Positions 8,697 through 22,730 are shown, numbered from the stretch's first letter. The stretch is DNA of 64,000 bases from Talinum fruticosum (GCA_021018815.1 JAITYX010000011.1:5408501-5472500), one strand, 5' to 3'. Numbers and translations are program-made. The notes: a model not told the origin generated them from the letters alone.

Positions 8697-11530
8697 TTAA
8701 AGAGAAGATACGCCCTTATTGACCTTCTTCAATAGAGCTTCTTTTTCCTTGAACGAGCCTTGTAACTCCCGCTCTTTGACCTTGACTTGTTCCGGATCAG
8801 CCTCAAGTAACTTCCTTCGCTTATGAGCTTGGGCAATTAAAGCAGACTTCCTTATCAAGTTGCTCTCCAATCTCGTCTGTAAATGTTTCACCCTCCTTAA
8901 TTTAGGTTAACAGAATTGCTTGCTTGCGTAATACCTCTGTCGTAGAGGTATAATCCTACAATCGAGTCTTCAACTTCATGTATTGCTCAAGTTCATTCAA
9001 GTATGCACTCGACATTGTTCTTCAACTTTGAGTAATCGGCTCCAAAGGATGACAGAGTGTTGTATATCTCTCCAGCTGCTTTCCTCATATTCGTGATGTC
9101 ATATGTTGTCTTTGGGACAACTTTCTTCAAATAATACGAAAGCGTTACTTCCCGGATAATGCGAAAGCGTTACTTCATACTTGTGGCTAAATCATCAAAC
9201 ACATGGGAAAAAATTCTTCCTGGAAAATAGGTTCGGACTAATCGGGTAAGAGAATGATGACGCTATACTTTCCTCGCTCGAATAGGGCACAGCGTCTACC
9301 CGCTTTACTCGGTGAAGGCATTTGGTTAACGAGTCTCCTTCGGATGCTTCGCAATAGGCACAATCACGGTATCTTCGCTATCCTTATGGCTAACCGTGAC
9401 GTTTGTTTCTTCTTGACGCCCACATTTTGCTCCTACATCATAAGTAAAATCACGAGTCAAAAAAAGGAAAAAAATTTAAAAAAGGAGGTAAAATGACAAG
9501 ATATGCCTCTTCTTCGGTCTCGCCCTTTGATCTCGATACATTAGCTGCACTATTGACCTTGCCCTTTGACTTTGGTGAAGTCTCCGTTCTATCTGTTTTA
9601 TCCCTTGATCTTGATAAATCCTTGTCACTCGCCAATGGAGGGATTGATCTTTAAGCCTTTTAAAGTATCGATTTTCTCTTTTCCAGGAGAACATGTCTTG
9701 CTTTTCCGAGGAGACGGTCCGGTCCTATCGAAGAACTATCGCCCCTTATTAGTTAGGATCAACGGGGAAGGTGTAGTCTCATGAACTTGTTGTAAATTCG
9801 GCTTGTGTGCACTCACTTTTCCAGCAGTAACAACTAGTGCAGAAACATCATCGACAACTTTTGCTTTTCTAGTTTTTCGCGGGTGCGAAAAATCACGATC
9901 AAGTCGCTTGGAATCAAGAGGGAAAAGATCGCCTCGAGAAGATCTCCACCACATTACATACGCTTTGGTAGCTAGTATGGATTTCTTGTCTAGAAAAGGA
10001 GGGATGTATACAGTGGATCTTGTCACATGCTCTGTCAGGTTAAACCAATATCGTCCTGGTTCTTCTAAAGTACCTTTACGAACATCCCTTTTGCCTCACC
10101 CAACACACCTTGGTGGTATCCGAATTGTCGCCCAAACTTACAAGTATGGCTCAATCACGATTTTTTCGTTGTCGAAGGGTCGAAGCCCGAATGAAGACAA
10201 ATCATATAAGCTTTCCAACTTTGAGACATATCCTTGACATTTGTAAGGAATCTATGGAATTTACTTGTCTCTATCTTAAAGAGAGCATTAGTGTACATGA
10301 TGGCATCATTCTTGCATCTTAACATCTCTCGAGCAGCTGATAGATAAGAGGTTAGGCTCATATTCTCCCTTGAAAACTTGATCATTTTGGGTTGGCCATA
10401 GTGCTAATGAGGATGTGCGAAATGGGTGTTGAAATAAGTTCCAAGCCATCCATAAACATAATGGATAGGAAAATGACTTCCAGCTTATGCAAGCTTTTAG
10501 CCAAAGAGATAGTGTTCAATCCTCGATAGATGCTAGCTAAAGTAGGGATTTCCAAGTTCATACATTCCTCGCGAGCAAGTTTGTCTGGCAACTTTGAACA
10601 CTTCTAGACGAATAAGACATGGCTCGTTGGTTGGAAACACAAAGGAGCATAACCAACATGATATAAGGGCAGCAAGGTAGGTCTCCTCAATAATCTCTTC
10701 CGGAATCTTGAATGTGATGAAAGGGTCCTTATTCTTCTTGGTTCGTGGTGAATAAGGTTTAATTTTTCCGGATGGGCAAGAAGTAAGTGCAGAGGCTTTA
10801 CTCCTCTTTCGTTTACACGTGGGGAAGGGGTTGTGTACATCATCCTTCAACGAAACCAAAAGTGCACCCAGATCGAAGCATGGAGTTGGATTGTGTCATT
10901 AACTTCTTGACATAATTTATGAAATGGAGCAAAGAGGAAGGTACAAGTCTCCGGAATATCACTATTGCTTTGGCCGCGAGAAGGAACTCCTTAGCGAGAT
11001 GGAATCATTTCTTCATAGTAAGACCCATTAGCAGGGAGCCCACCTACAATCCATAAATCCCATAGAGAAATTGACATGTCACATGTCTCGGTGCAGAAGG
11101 TATTAGCAGTAGGATACTAGAGTTCACAAAATGCCTTAAAGATATTGGAACTTAAGTCGTAAGAGAATAGAGATGCAAAAGACCATTATAGAGTCTCCAA
11201 TTAACCAGTCTACTCTCATTACGGCTAAGTACATCTTCAAGCCTTAAAAAGTTATCAATGAAGCATGGTGAAAGTTTCCCAAGTCATCGAACCGTCTACT
11301 ATACTGGTGATATAGTAGAGGTGCTAGGTTCTCGAGAAGGGATTGGAGTTGTGAAAAGTGGAGAAGTAAGCTTCAAGATTCTCTCGAGGTCAAGGAATCC
11401 CTCTAGAATATGCATGTCACGAGTACTCTCTACACTCCGGCATGAGTTTGTAAAGTCGCCTTCAAGCAAGGACTTTTTGGAGGAAAGCGGTGTTGGTGGG
11501 TCCACCAGAACACCACTCCTTCTTCAATAG
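8697..11530 (-). pseudogene. Antisense plant mobile domain (PMD, aminotransferase-like) protein, broken
   Basis: Read on the minus strand, the pieces fit the PMD family (PF10536), found in plant nuclear proteins and in some retroelements. In order: a Ser/Pro-rich N-terminus (11505-11299); DMSISLWDLWIVGGLPANGS (about 11085-11020), the most diagnostic block; FAPFHKLCQEVND (about 10945-10905); IPEEIIEETYLAALISCWLC (about 10710-10650); PTLASIYRGLNTISLAKSLH (about 10550-10485); and STVYIPPFLDKKSILATKAY (about 10020-9960), followed by MWWRSSRGDLFP. A basic Ser/Lys-rich region (about 9900-9450) and a charged, probably coiled-coil segment (8891-8697; KVKERELQGSFKEKEALLKK) close it. Stops and frameshifts separate most blocks. 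It lies opposite in strand to the Tat element, between integrase and LTR. PMD identity is firm; whether it belongs to the element or was captured is inference. Confidence 0.75.
9129..9182 (+). repeat. Short tandem duplication
   Basis: 'aatacgaaagcgttacttc' (about 9134) and 'aatgcgaaagcgttacttc' (about 9159) are two copies of a unit of about 25 bases, inside the antisense PMD region. Confidence 0.7.
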
Positions 11531-11636
11531 GATCATCCTTTTTGTTCAGGATGATAACGACTAGTTTTAAGGAACTAGATGATAATTCCAGAAAATAAAC
11601 CATCGTCTTCGGTAAAGGAAGAGGACGATGCTAATA

Positions 11637-11852
11637 TCTCTAAGTCGGATAAGTCGGGTGGCTCGCTTTGAGACTCGAGTTGAATGACCCACTCGATATC
11701 TCTAAGTCGGATGAGTTGAATGGCTCGCTCTAATGTCTCTTAGTCGAATGGCTCGATCCGATATCTCCGAGTCGAATGAGTCGAATGGCTCACTCTAATG
11801 TCTCTTACTCGAATGGCTCACTCGATATCTCCGAGTCAAGAGTTAACGTGAA
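11637..11852 (+). repeat. Imperfect tandem repeats 'atctccgagtcgaatgagt ... ggctcgctc'
   Basis: Roughly five degenerate copies of a unit of about 40-50 bases built from 'atatctcYRAGTCGRATGAGT', 'gaatggctcgctc' and 'taatgtctctta'. The block lies upstream of the PMD gene in its own orientation, and between PMD and LTR in Tat orientation. Nothing coding is seen. Confidence 0.7.
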
Positions 11853-12790
11853 TTATCGACTCGAATAGTGCAGGAAGTTTTACCCAAAGAAAATTAGCAA
11901 TATAAAAAAAAAAAAAAGGAAAACAATGGAATTTCATGTGAACTTTTGTCATCAAGTTGGTAAGTTTTGGCAATTTACAAAATCGCGCGATCCGGCACAT
12001 TTATTCAACTTTTAGCAAATTACACTAAGGTGTTGTTCTGCCCCAAATTCAAGAACAAATGTTTGGCTAATTGGAGATGAAAATAAGTAGCATTAGTCGT
12101 GCCGTAGCAACACTTAAGGGTAATTTGAACAAATCGATGTAAGCAAATGAAGACTTCTAGCAGAACAGTGCACAACCAACTCCAATCCGAAAAAACGGAG
12201 CCTTATGTTGGAAAGGGGCCCGACATGTGAATAAAAAAATATAATAACAAAAAAATGTCCAATCAAATGCCCAAAGCAAAACAAAGACTGCAATCTTTGT
12301 TGTAATTGCCCAAAGCAAACTTACGGTTCCAGTATCCTTCCGAACAAACCAGTATCAATTTCAAGAGCCTACTAAAGCCAAATTTTCAAAACCGTATTTT
12401 CGGAAAAGTGACAGAGGATAACTTAGCAAAATATTGCATATGCTGGCTTCAGAAAACGGTTCTAGAAAAAGAGGCTCCATGTTTTTAGGAGAAGAAAATC
12501 TGCCACCTTCAATATTCGAAAATCAGATACAAAAACTCAAACAAAAGAATAAAGAAAGAACAAGAACCTGTGAAATTCGAAAAGCAAACCTTCCTGTGGA
12601 GTTTGATATTTCTAGTCAATTACAAACACCTAAATTTTATACTCTAAATTATAGATAATTTTAGAGATAAACAAAGGAATAAAAGAAATCATCAAAATTT
12701 TTATGCAATTCGAAAGCTGCTTGCTCTGAAAATAAGTATTTAAGAGTCCAAATCCAATAAGGATTCAACTCAATTTCCCCAAGTACAAGC
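11853..12790. other. Non-coding stretch, possible start of the Tat 3' LTR
   Basis: Includes an A-run with a purine tail ('aaaaaaaaaaaaaggaaaac', about 11906) and 'ttggaaaggggcccgac' (about 12209). Either could be a polypurine tract, but neither can be confirmed because the matching 5' LTR is outside the window. Short open frames have no recognisable product. Confidence 0.4.
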
Positions 12791-12959
12791 AGAATTACAA
12801 GAGTCCCAATAATCTGACGGAAAAGGAGGAAAGAAGAAGGTGGGATGGAGTCTCCGGCACCCAGTTCGCCACTGCATCTCTATCGAGAATAAAATCCCAA
12901 AATGGGTCTAAACAAGATCTCATAAATCTTGTCTCGACTAGCTTTCTTTGGCTCCAACA

Positions 12960-13386
12960 CTCCAGGCCATCGCTGCTCCAAAGGGGAAACGACACCGCCC
13001 ACATCTGGATGAAAATCCGGCGATGTTTGGTGTTCGAAGCTGACCCATGTTGCCGGGTTCTGAAAACGAAAGGAAAGAGAAACACCTGGTTCAGCGTCCG
13101 CCGGAGAAAATAGAGAAGATGGACAGAGTTGCGTCGAGGCCGGAAAGCGGTGCCGCCACCTTTTCCCAGAACGAAGTCGTCGACCGGCGGCAGGGCTGGA
13201 GACAGATGGCGACGCAATTGACGGTTGAGAAGCTCGGAGAGCGGCTGCCCCGAAGGAGACCTACCCACCGGAAAGGCGCTGGCTTCGGGACCGGAAGAAG
13301 TAGGCGGTGGCAGGCGCTGCTCCGGCGAAGACTAAAGCTGCCGGGATGGAGAGCAAAGAGAGCGTGAGGGTTAGAGAAGAAGCCAT
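12960..13386 (-). pseudogene. Gene-like 5' end on the minus strand (unidentified)
   Basis: A minus-strand ATG at 13386-13384 opens MASSLTLTLSLLSIPAALVF, a hydrophobic N-terminus like a signal peptide or membrane anchor, then GAAPATAYFFRSRSQRLS and a stop at about 13262. Just before the stop a GTGGGT donor (about 13266) could splice to 'tttcgttttcag' (about 13060). That continues in frame for some 40 residues (GQLRTPNIAGF, SSRCGRCRFPFG) to a stop near 12955. Upstream (13400-13560) are a CT-rich leader and an 'aaaccctag' box, features of plant promoters. I do not recognise the protein. GC content is higher than around it. It may be a captured host gene 5' end or part of the retroelement LTR. 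Confidence 0.3.
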
Positions 13387-14027
13387 TGAAGGATTGAATG
13401 AGAGAGAGACCCGTTCTTAGTAATTGCAGGTCCTGCCAAATGGCTTTGAGCAGTTTAAGAGAGCTAAAATGGAAATTCAAAAACGTAATTGTAATTTACA
13501 AGAAGGCCATCAAGTGTGCTACATGAACCGTGAAACTCTAGGGTTTACTCTCTCCTATTGCTGTTAAATCTTGGTGTACCCTAAACAACTCTTCTATATA
13601 ACTATGGTTAGTCACTATATTTTCTTTTTAAAAAAATCTCGGTGACTTATATGTCCAACAAAAAATAAAAGAATCCCGTAAATTATACCTAAACAAGTTA
13701 AAACATTTGATTAGGTAATTTCGGTATCAATTGTCTTTTAAATATTCGAGATCCAATTGCTCCAAACACTCAAAAACTTCGTTAACAACTATTTTCCGCC
13801 ACGTAAAAAATTAATTATTTTTATTCAACCTATTGCAAATTGTCACATGTAAAATTAGTTTCGGAAAACCTTTAAAATTAAAATTGAAAGAAATTAAATT
13901 CCAGATCAATTAAAAGTTGTCATGTGTCGTCGATGATGTAGTAAATAGTAAATATTTCTTTTAAGAAATAATTACCAAATTATGGGCCCACTCCCAAAAT
14001 CCAACTCAAACTCTACCTCGAAAAAGT
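13387..14027. other. AT-rich sequence, probably LTR U3
   Basis: No gene is seen. It holds promoter-like words on both strands: 'ctatataacta' near 13594 (+) and 'aaaccctag' near 13537 (-). It leads into the TATA box at 14028. Confidence 0.4.
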
Positions 14028-14035
14028 TATAAATA
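14028..14035 (+). promoter_or_regulatory. TATA box of the presumed Tat LTR
   Basis: TATAAATA followed 25-35 bases downstream by 'cattttcggacac', a plausible start region. Sequence downstream is cut by the Harbinger insertion at 14134 and resumes at 20168 with an AATAAA-like signal. Confidence 0.45.
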
Positions 14036-14315
14036 GATGTCATCCCCTCATTTTTCGGACACATTTAGTATTTGCAAAAATTCGTAGCTCGGATTACAAA
14101 CAGCTGACCACCTACCAAGCATCAATGATCAAAGGCCTCGTTCGGCAAAATGAAGTTCGTTTGAGTAGCGGATAGATTGTTTGAGTAGCAGATAATCGTT
14201 GTATTGTAATCGTTAGTTAATAGTTGTTTAACTAGTCTGTTTATAAACAATGTGTTCGGTTCAATTAGTCTGTTGAAATTAGTTGATAAACATAAAATAA
14301 CGAAAAAGGACATGA

Positions 14316-14399
<84 letters not shown>

Positions 14400-14422
14400 T
14401 ACTACTACTACTACTACTACTA
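14316..14422 (+). repeat. (ATT)n-(ACT)n microsatellite
   Basis: About 80 bases of perfect ATT repeats run directly into about nine ACT units, inside the left end of the Harbinger element. Confidence 0.95.
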
Positions 14423-14614
14423 AGTTTTTAATTAGTTTTCATTAACGTAAAAAAAATTCCTTAAATTCAAATTTAACAAAATTTATTTGACAATAGAGGA
14501 TCAATAAGTAAAATAAAACCCAAAGTACTTGAAATAAGTCGAAACAAACACAAGCTAATATTTCATAATGAAAAAGAAAATTACATTGATCTTGTTAATG
14601 GTTGAATTAATTTT

Positions 14615-15990
14615 GTCGTTTAGCAAGCCATAATTCCTTAGCAATTCGATCACAAATATCCTTCATTTCGGATATTTGCCTAATATTTTCATCATTTGTG
14701 GAACTAGCATTTGAGAGCTCATCAATGGGTATGTAATTTGGATGTTACTCAAGTACTTGAAACACTCTATCATTTGGTGAATAAATATGAATGTAATTGT
14801 GTAGTGCAAGTATAGCCACTATAGTCCTTATTTGTGTATCAACACTAAATTGAAGCATTTTATTTAGTATCTTCCACCTCCGCTTTAAAACTCCAAATGA
14901 TCTCTCAATGCAACTTCGAAGGGAAGATTGTGCGCGATTAAAGGCTTCCCGAGCATTTTTCGGTGGCTTATTTTGAAATTGAGGATGGTGATATCTTAAT
15001 TTTGAATATGGTAATAGATAACCTTTCCTGCCTGGATATCCTTTATCAACTAAATAGTAGCGACCTAATTAAATTCAATAAAAATAAAAATTGATTAGAT
15101 GTATAAAAAAAAATAGAAAAAAGAAAGCATCATAAGATGAAGTGAGAATGTATGAAATACCTTTTGGTGGTTTCGGAAATTCAATTCCGGTGTTTCAATT
15201 GCATGTAGAAAAACTCGAGCGTCATGCACCGATTCTTCCTATCTAGCCAACACAAATGTAAAACACATATTAAAGTCACACGTTGCCATGATATTGAAAG
15301 TAGGATACCCTTTTCTTCCTCTCGTAGGGTAACTCGCTCGTTCTCGGGAATACATGTTGTCACATATGTACCGTCAATGCATCCAATAGTATCCTATTAT
15401 AAATCACAACATATAAGATAAAATTTTCATAATCAAAATCATTAAAAAAATATATGAGTTATTTCACCTTAAAATAAGGCATGTATTTGTCGTCATCGAC
15501 AATTTGAGGTGGTATATGCTTGAACTCCGGATCTCTAGGTCTTATGATGTCATGTGCAAGACCCTTAAATTCTCATGCAGAAATTGTATTTAATACTTGA
15601 TGAAATACTCTACTTATAGTATCACCCGAACGTTGAAAACGTTTACCAACCACTCTATTTGAAACACCTAAAGCAATGGTGTACAAAAAGATGCCAACTT
15701 TCTCATAAATTGACATCCTACTACTTGGTTATAACCCATATTTCGTAGACAACTTCTTACATAATGTTAAAAATAAATCCGGCTCCATTCTAAAAGCATT
15801 CACACATCGAACAGGATTACCATTTAACATTTCCTTGATCCACATCTCTCCTGTTAAAAAGAGGTCATGCAAGGTTCCTTATACATGTACTTAGAATAAT
15901 ATATAGATATCAATGTTGTTGTACATGAAGCCATAATCCAAAATTTATAAAAGTTGTCCTCATCGTATTCCATTTCATCACTATCCATTA
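14615..15990 (-). pseudogene. Harbinger DDE transposase (DDE_Tnp_4 family), broken
   Basis: This protein would cut and paste the element. On the minus strand, in order: GNPVRCVNAFRMEPDLFLTL (about 15830-15770), RMSIYEKVGIFLYTIALGVS (about 15725-15665), then the three acidic catalytic positions of the family: D in IDGTYVTT (about 15378-15355), D in HDARVF (about 15220-15205), and E in SSLRSCIERSFGVLKRRW (about 14930-14877). The block YYLVDKGYPGRKGYLLPYSK (about 15065-15005) is highly characteristic. Two gaps (about 15400-15470 and 15060-15165) look like introns. At least one stop (near 15570) and a frame change (near 15240) make it a pseudogene. It pairs with the ORF at 16236-17430. Confidence 0.85.
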
Positions 15991-16235
15991 ATTTCCCTAC
16001 AATCCATAATAATATATCCAATTATTTATAAAATAAAATATTAAAAAATAACAAACGACAATGAATTAACGAATAATATAGAAACGTATGTTTCTATTTA
16101 TATAATACTAAGTTCAAGTTCAACCATTATAATAAACAACATAACAACTACCAAAAAATTATAATAAAGTTTGCAAACATCCCACAATAACTATGCAGAA
16201 ATTTAATTTTCTTTCCTCATATACAAATATTTAAG

Positions 16236-17430
16236 CTACTTTAATCTACTGTCATCATCATCCATATTCAAAAATATTTCTCTCTTCACAGCATCCTCAA
16301 GCACACAAGCAGCATAACACCAAAAATCACTGCCTTTATCTAAAATGTGATTCTCTACCATACGACTAATAATTTGCATTCCTTTAGTAACGGTAGATAT
16401 AGATGACTCCTGTTTGCTCTTACTACTTGGTCCACCTTGACTCATTATTTTACAAGATGCAATCAAATCCTTTATTTGAGAACCCAACATTGCAGACCCC
16501 CGATTGCCTTCTATTGCGTTTCGCTTGCATAGGATTCATCTTTAAGCCGATTTTTGGACTTCTTTGTATACTTGGTTTCTAACTAGTCCACCTTCACTTG
16601 CCACTTGGGTACAAAGCAATTGTTTATTCACTTGAGAACCACCTCCTTCATTATTCACCGGGATGTTGTCAACACCATGCTCACTTACAGATTCAACAAA
16701 ATCTTTATAAAAATTTTCTTCATTCCCTAATACTAATTGAAAATATGCATACTCTTCAGGATTACAGATATGCATATTTCCTTCTGTCCCCAACCTTATT
16801 TTTTATGTTATTTTCTTCTTCTTGTCCGTCATTGTATTCCTCAACATTGATAACATGAGGTTGTACAGTAGGTACATAAACATTTTCCCCGAGTTGCATA
16901 TGAATCTCCATATATTTGGTTCCACTTATCTTTAAGTAATGAACTCACACCTTTTTCTTGAAACTTTTTGATTTGTGAATTCTCCTACATAATATCAAAC
17001 ATCAATATAGATTAATTAAAATATATTGACTTCGCAAGGTATGTTTAGACTACTTTTATTCATATATGGACTATGATTAAGTTGGATAAAAACATACCTT
17101 AATTTTCTTATCCCACCATTCTGGTGTAGCCTCAAATTTTCCCGAAACAGGATCCCAACCTAGTCCAGTTTCGAATTTCGCAATTGTTTCCAAGCACGCC
17201 AATCCTTTCTCCTTGCATCATACTTGTGCTTACAACTAGTACATAAACATGGACGTCCTATTCTCCGAGTAACTTCTTCTCCAATTTCACGCCATTTTAA
17301 TGCATTGTCCACGTCCATTTTTCATAATGTATTGAAGAATAATATCACATAACACAATCTTCTCATCATAGCTCCACTTGAAAGACTCTTTTGTTGCTCA
17401 ACCCTTTTTAGTTTCATTATTTTCCAACGT
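16236..17430 (-). pseudogene. Harbinger ORF1, Myb/SANT-like DNA-binding protein, broken
   Basis: PIF/Harbinger elements need a Myb/SANT-like partner (PF12776 type) that binds the ends and recruits the transposase. Read on the minus strand: KESFKWSYDEKIVLCDIILQ (about 17385-17330), then KGLACLETIAKFETGLGWDP and GKFEATPEWWDKKIK (about 17215-17100), which is the C-terminal half of the domain. After a gap that looks like an intron come KFQEKGVSSLLKDKW (about 16965-16920), a middle part with NPEEYAYFQLVLGNEE (about 16770-16720), and a C-terminus ending FLNMDDDDSRLK at 16236. Frame changes occur near 17290, 16800 and 16540. The acidic tail and strand match the neighbouring transposase. Confidence 0.75.
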
Positions 17431-20133
17431 CATGTAATATAATATCAAACCTGTACACGAATACAAAGCAAAATTATTGAAACTCAACAACTCATCAATC
17501 ACAAGAAGGAATGTCCAAAAACAGAAGTTACTTATATTATAGGTTGTTTTGATATGAAAAAGAGATATATCAATAGAATAATCTTCCTAGAACTTTCCTC
17601 TACGGCTTATATACACATCATATGGGTGTTTATTAACTTGTTAATAATGAAATTCATAGCTACCCATTTTATTGAAGGGGAAGGAGCAGGGAGGGGAAGA
17701 AGCCGAAGAAGCCTTATTGGAAGCAGTAGCTGTTTACATATATATATAGCATTAGTTAAACTAATCCGACAAAAACCATGCAAGTGCAAAACCAAATAAA
17801 CATTAATATTCCTCAAAATCAATTGTAGCATGCTTTAGAGAGGTATATAACTTATGAGGCCCAAAATCGGTGTAATCAAATTATGTTTCCAAGTAACAAC
17901 ATAAATAGAGGTCCCAACAAATGGTTGGAACTTCTACTCCACATGTCTCAAGCATATGAGCCAAGTGGCGATTCGGAGACATTGGAGAAAGGTACTTACA
18001 AGTGTCACTGAGCTTTAATTAGTGTTCATGGACTCGTTATAGTTTTATCCACACTAGTAAGTGCTAAAACTAGTAGTAATTCGGAGAATCCCCAAGCAAC
18101 CAGAAACCTTTTGACTTTACTCATGTCGGGGATACTTCTATAGTTCTATTGGTGTTTGTGTAAGAATAGAGATCATAAAAGAGTTAAAAATCATACAAAG
18201 CTGCGTTTCTTTCTGGTTTCCAATAGAAGTGGTGCACAAAAGTCAAAACATCCCAATGAGACATCAATTAGGCAACAACATGACAGCAAGACACTTCATG
18301 TTGCACATATAAACTATGTTGCCTAGATTACTGGTGCAAGTGTATATTAAGTATGTGCTCAAGTATCGAGTTTCATCTATCTCCGTTGCATGGAGTGATG
18401 CGTAGTTGATGATTTCAAATCTATGATCTAACATAAACAATATCCCTACACTAAGGGATAAGGCTACTTACATCCCTCCTAAAACCCCGTCAGTCGCCTC
18501 TCTAGAACTCCAACTATTGGTTTAATTAAGCTATTCTACAATGTGGGAGAAGAAATCAACTTTATATAAAATTGTCTAAAAGTGATGATCAAATGGAGAA
18601 GACATCACACGACTACATCTCCGAGAAGTTCTAAAACACAACAAAAATCGACATAAGTACATAAAATATGTAATAATCAGGAGAATAACATCATCAACTA
18701 CTTTATTTATATATTCCCCCCACCTCCCTTAGTAATGGATGAACACCGAGGTGTATATATGCATTTGAACATTGAAGGGATCCACCCAATGTTTATGACA
18801 ATGACTAGGAATATATAATTGCAGAGGTGATAAAATAATTATATTATTTTATATACAAGAAAAATCTGGCCAAAACCCAATACCCAGAACCTCCTATTTA
18901 GCTTCCGAGCTGTGGTAAGAAGGGAAATAACTCACGAGTTGGCAAAGAAGACACTAGAACGCAGATATTTGAAGTGAAGGGTTGAGAAAAATTCTAATAT
19001 ATAATGGAACAAACAAACTCTAGTCCGAACTATTATACATATTCCCTCCATGTTGCATACTTGCAAAGGCACTAATTCCACTATATAATCTCACTAACTC
19101 AATTGAATGCTAACAAGTTGAATATTGCTATCCTTTCGGTTGCCCTTACTTTGTCCTTTAGAATAAGGAGCTTGAAATTGTCATGAAATAGAATCAATGA
19201 TCTACACTAAATTTCAAAATTCTACAAGTATAAACAAAAAGTTTTGCATCACCATCATACTCATATAGTGAGTTCTTGGCAGGGGTTAGAAGAAAAGTAT
19301 TCAGTAATCAAATTGGGTGGCATAACCACTACGAGTGGTCTGTAAGAGCATGAATTTTCACGAACAACTGGTATGCACTAGGTTTTATCCTCTTCATATC
19401 GAAATAATCTGTTTCAGGGAACTTCTAACAAACATTAGAAAAAGCTCTACATACGGTAAGTAATTTGAGACAACCGGCCATTTGGGATGAACGGAGAATA
19501 TGGAATCAAGCCAAAAATGTCCCCAGTTTGACATAACATCGGCATTCTAATTTCCAACAAATAGCAACACAAGAAACATTCAATGAGAAAGATTTTATCT
19601 ATCATGCAATTAACTTGTACAAATTATGAAATTTAAAAAAAACCTATAAAGGGAATACACAATCTTCGAGTTTCAAAATCGGGTAATATACATTAGAAAT
19701 TAAAAAGATAGATGAAAGAGATTTGCTACTCACAAGTATTGCTCCGAATTTCTTCTTTCCTTCTTCGGATGGAGAGAGAGAGGGGAAGCAGAGCAAAGTT
19801 CTTCAAATGAGCAGAGAAAGAGACGACAGAGCGGAGAGTTTGAGGAGAGAGGAGAGAGACAAGCAGAGCAGAGAGTTTGAGGAGAGAGAAGGGCAGTGTT
19901 TCGGGGTTTGTAGGACGAGGGTTTTTATAGTAATGGCATGGATTGTAATATCTATGATAAATTAAGGGTATTTTTGGAATTAAAGTATTGAAACACTAGT
20001 TTCAATTTTCAAACGTTAATGTTAGTAACGTTTTAAAAAAGCTAGTATAAACGTTAAAAGTTACCGAAAAAAGCTAATCAATCGAACACTCGTAAAATTA
20101 AGGAAGTAGTGTTTTAACCCATTCAAAATACTA
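17431..20133 (-). other. Harbinger interior 5' region, no further gene
   Basis: About 2.7 kb between ORF1 and the right end. I see no coding similarity. 19730-19960 is purine-rich on the plus strand ('gagagagagagggg', repeated 'gcagagcagagagtttgagg'), so it is CT-rich on the minus strand and suits a 5' leader for the minus-strand genes. 17690-17800 and 18700-18850 contain short runs only. Confidence 0.45.
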
Positions 20134-20167
20134 AACGCTACCTAAAACATCGTTGCCGAACATGCCC

Positions 20168-20466
20168 AAAGTCTACAATCATTAAGAAAACTTTCAGCAC
20201 ATCCAAATCGAGAACCATTCAACATTCATCATCTGCCTCTATATCAACATTTGAGATCAAGTTACAACATCAACGTTTGAGATCAAGTTACAACGCCCTT
20301 AAATTGTTCAAGTTACAAGGAGATTGAATAAGAGGAGTACATTAATTGTATTCAATACAAAGATTGTACCCTATTCAAATAAAAAGAAAATCAATACAAA
20401 TTATATTTGTTTCTCAATTTCCTGTCTTTATTTATTTTAATCTCGAAATTTACGTTTACAAACACA
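20168..20466 (+). other. Tail of the presumed Tat LTR with poly(A) signal
   Basis: Continues the LTR after the Harbinger insertion. It has a direct repeat 'tttgagatcaagttacaac' (about 20250 and 20276). An AAATAAAA word occurs near 20378, and the T-rich end 'ctttatttattttaatctcg' runs to 'tttacaaacaca'. Confidence 0.45.

Positions 20467-22730
<2,264 letters not shown>

Larger units (their letters stand above)
14134..20167 (-). mobile_element. PIF/Harbinger DNA transposon with both ORFs, decayed
   Basis: Ends are GGCCTCGTTCGGCAAAAT (14134) and, as reverse complement, GGGCATGTTCGGCAACGAT (20167), an imperfect inverted pair sharing GTTCGGCAA. They are flanked by AAA on both sides (14131-14133, 20168-20170), consistent with the 3-bp duplication of this superfamily. 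Removing it joins 'caatgatc-aaa-gtctac' smoothly. It encodes, on the minus strand, the two proteins expected: a DDE transposase near the left end and a Myb/SANT-like protein to its right. The length of about 6 kb fits an autonomous element, but both genes carry stops. Confidence 0.85.
1..20466 (+). mobile_element. Tat-lineage Ty3/gypsy retrotransposon, 3' part, decayed and split by two insertions
   Basis: Degenerate reverse transcriptase, RNase H and integrase coding runs through 1-2717 and resumes at 7836-8098. The next stretch holds the conserved 3' region with a repeated 'gcccgcaagagtataaa'-type motif, an antisense plant-mobile-domain gene and then an LTR-like promoter tail. The Tat assignment rests on RT wording (FEDMLYKQVECYVDD, LKMNPLKCAFGVTSGKFLGF) and on the PPWEMYFDGA start of a second RNase H after the first. 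The LTR start is not resolved. The LTR end is placed near 20466 because 'tttacaaacaca' follows a TATA box (14028) and an AATAAA-like signal (about 20378). The 5' half lies outside the window. Confidence 0.75.

Noticed and set aside
9803..10237. Plus-strand frame of 144 codons
   Set aside because: Shadow of the minus-strand PMD gene, which has recognisable family motifs.
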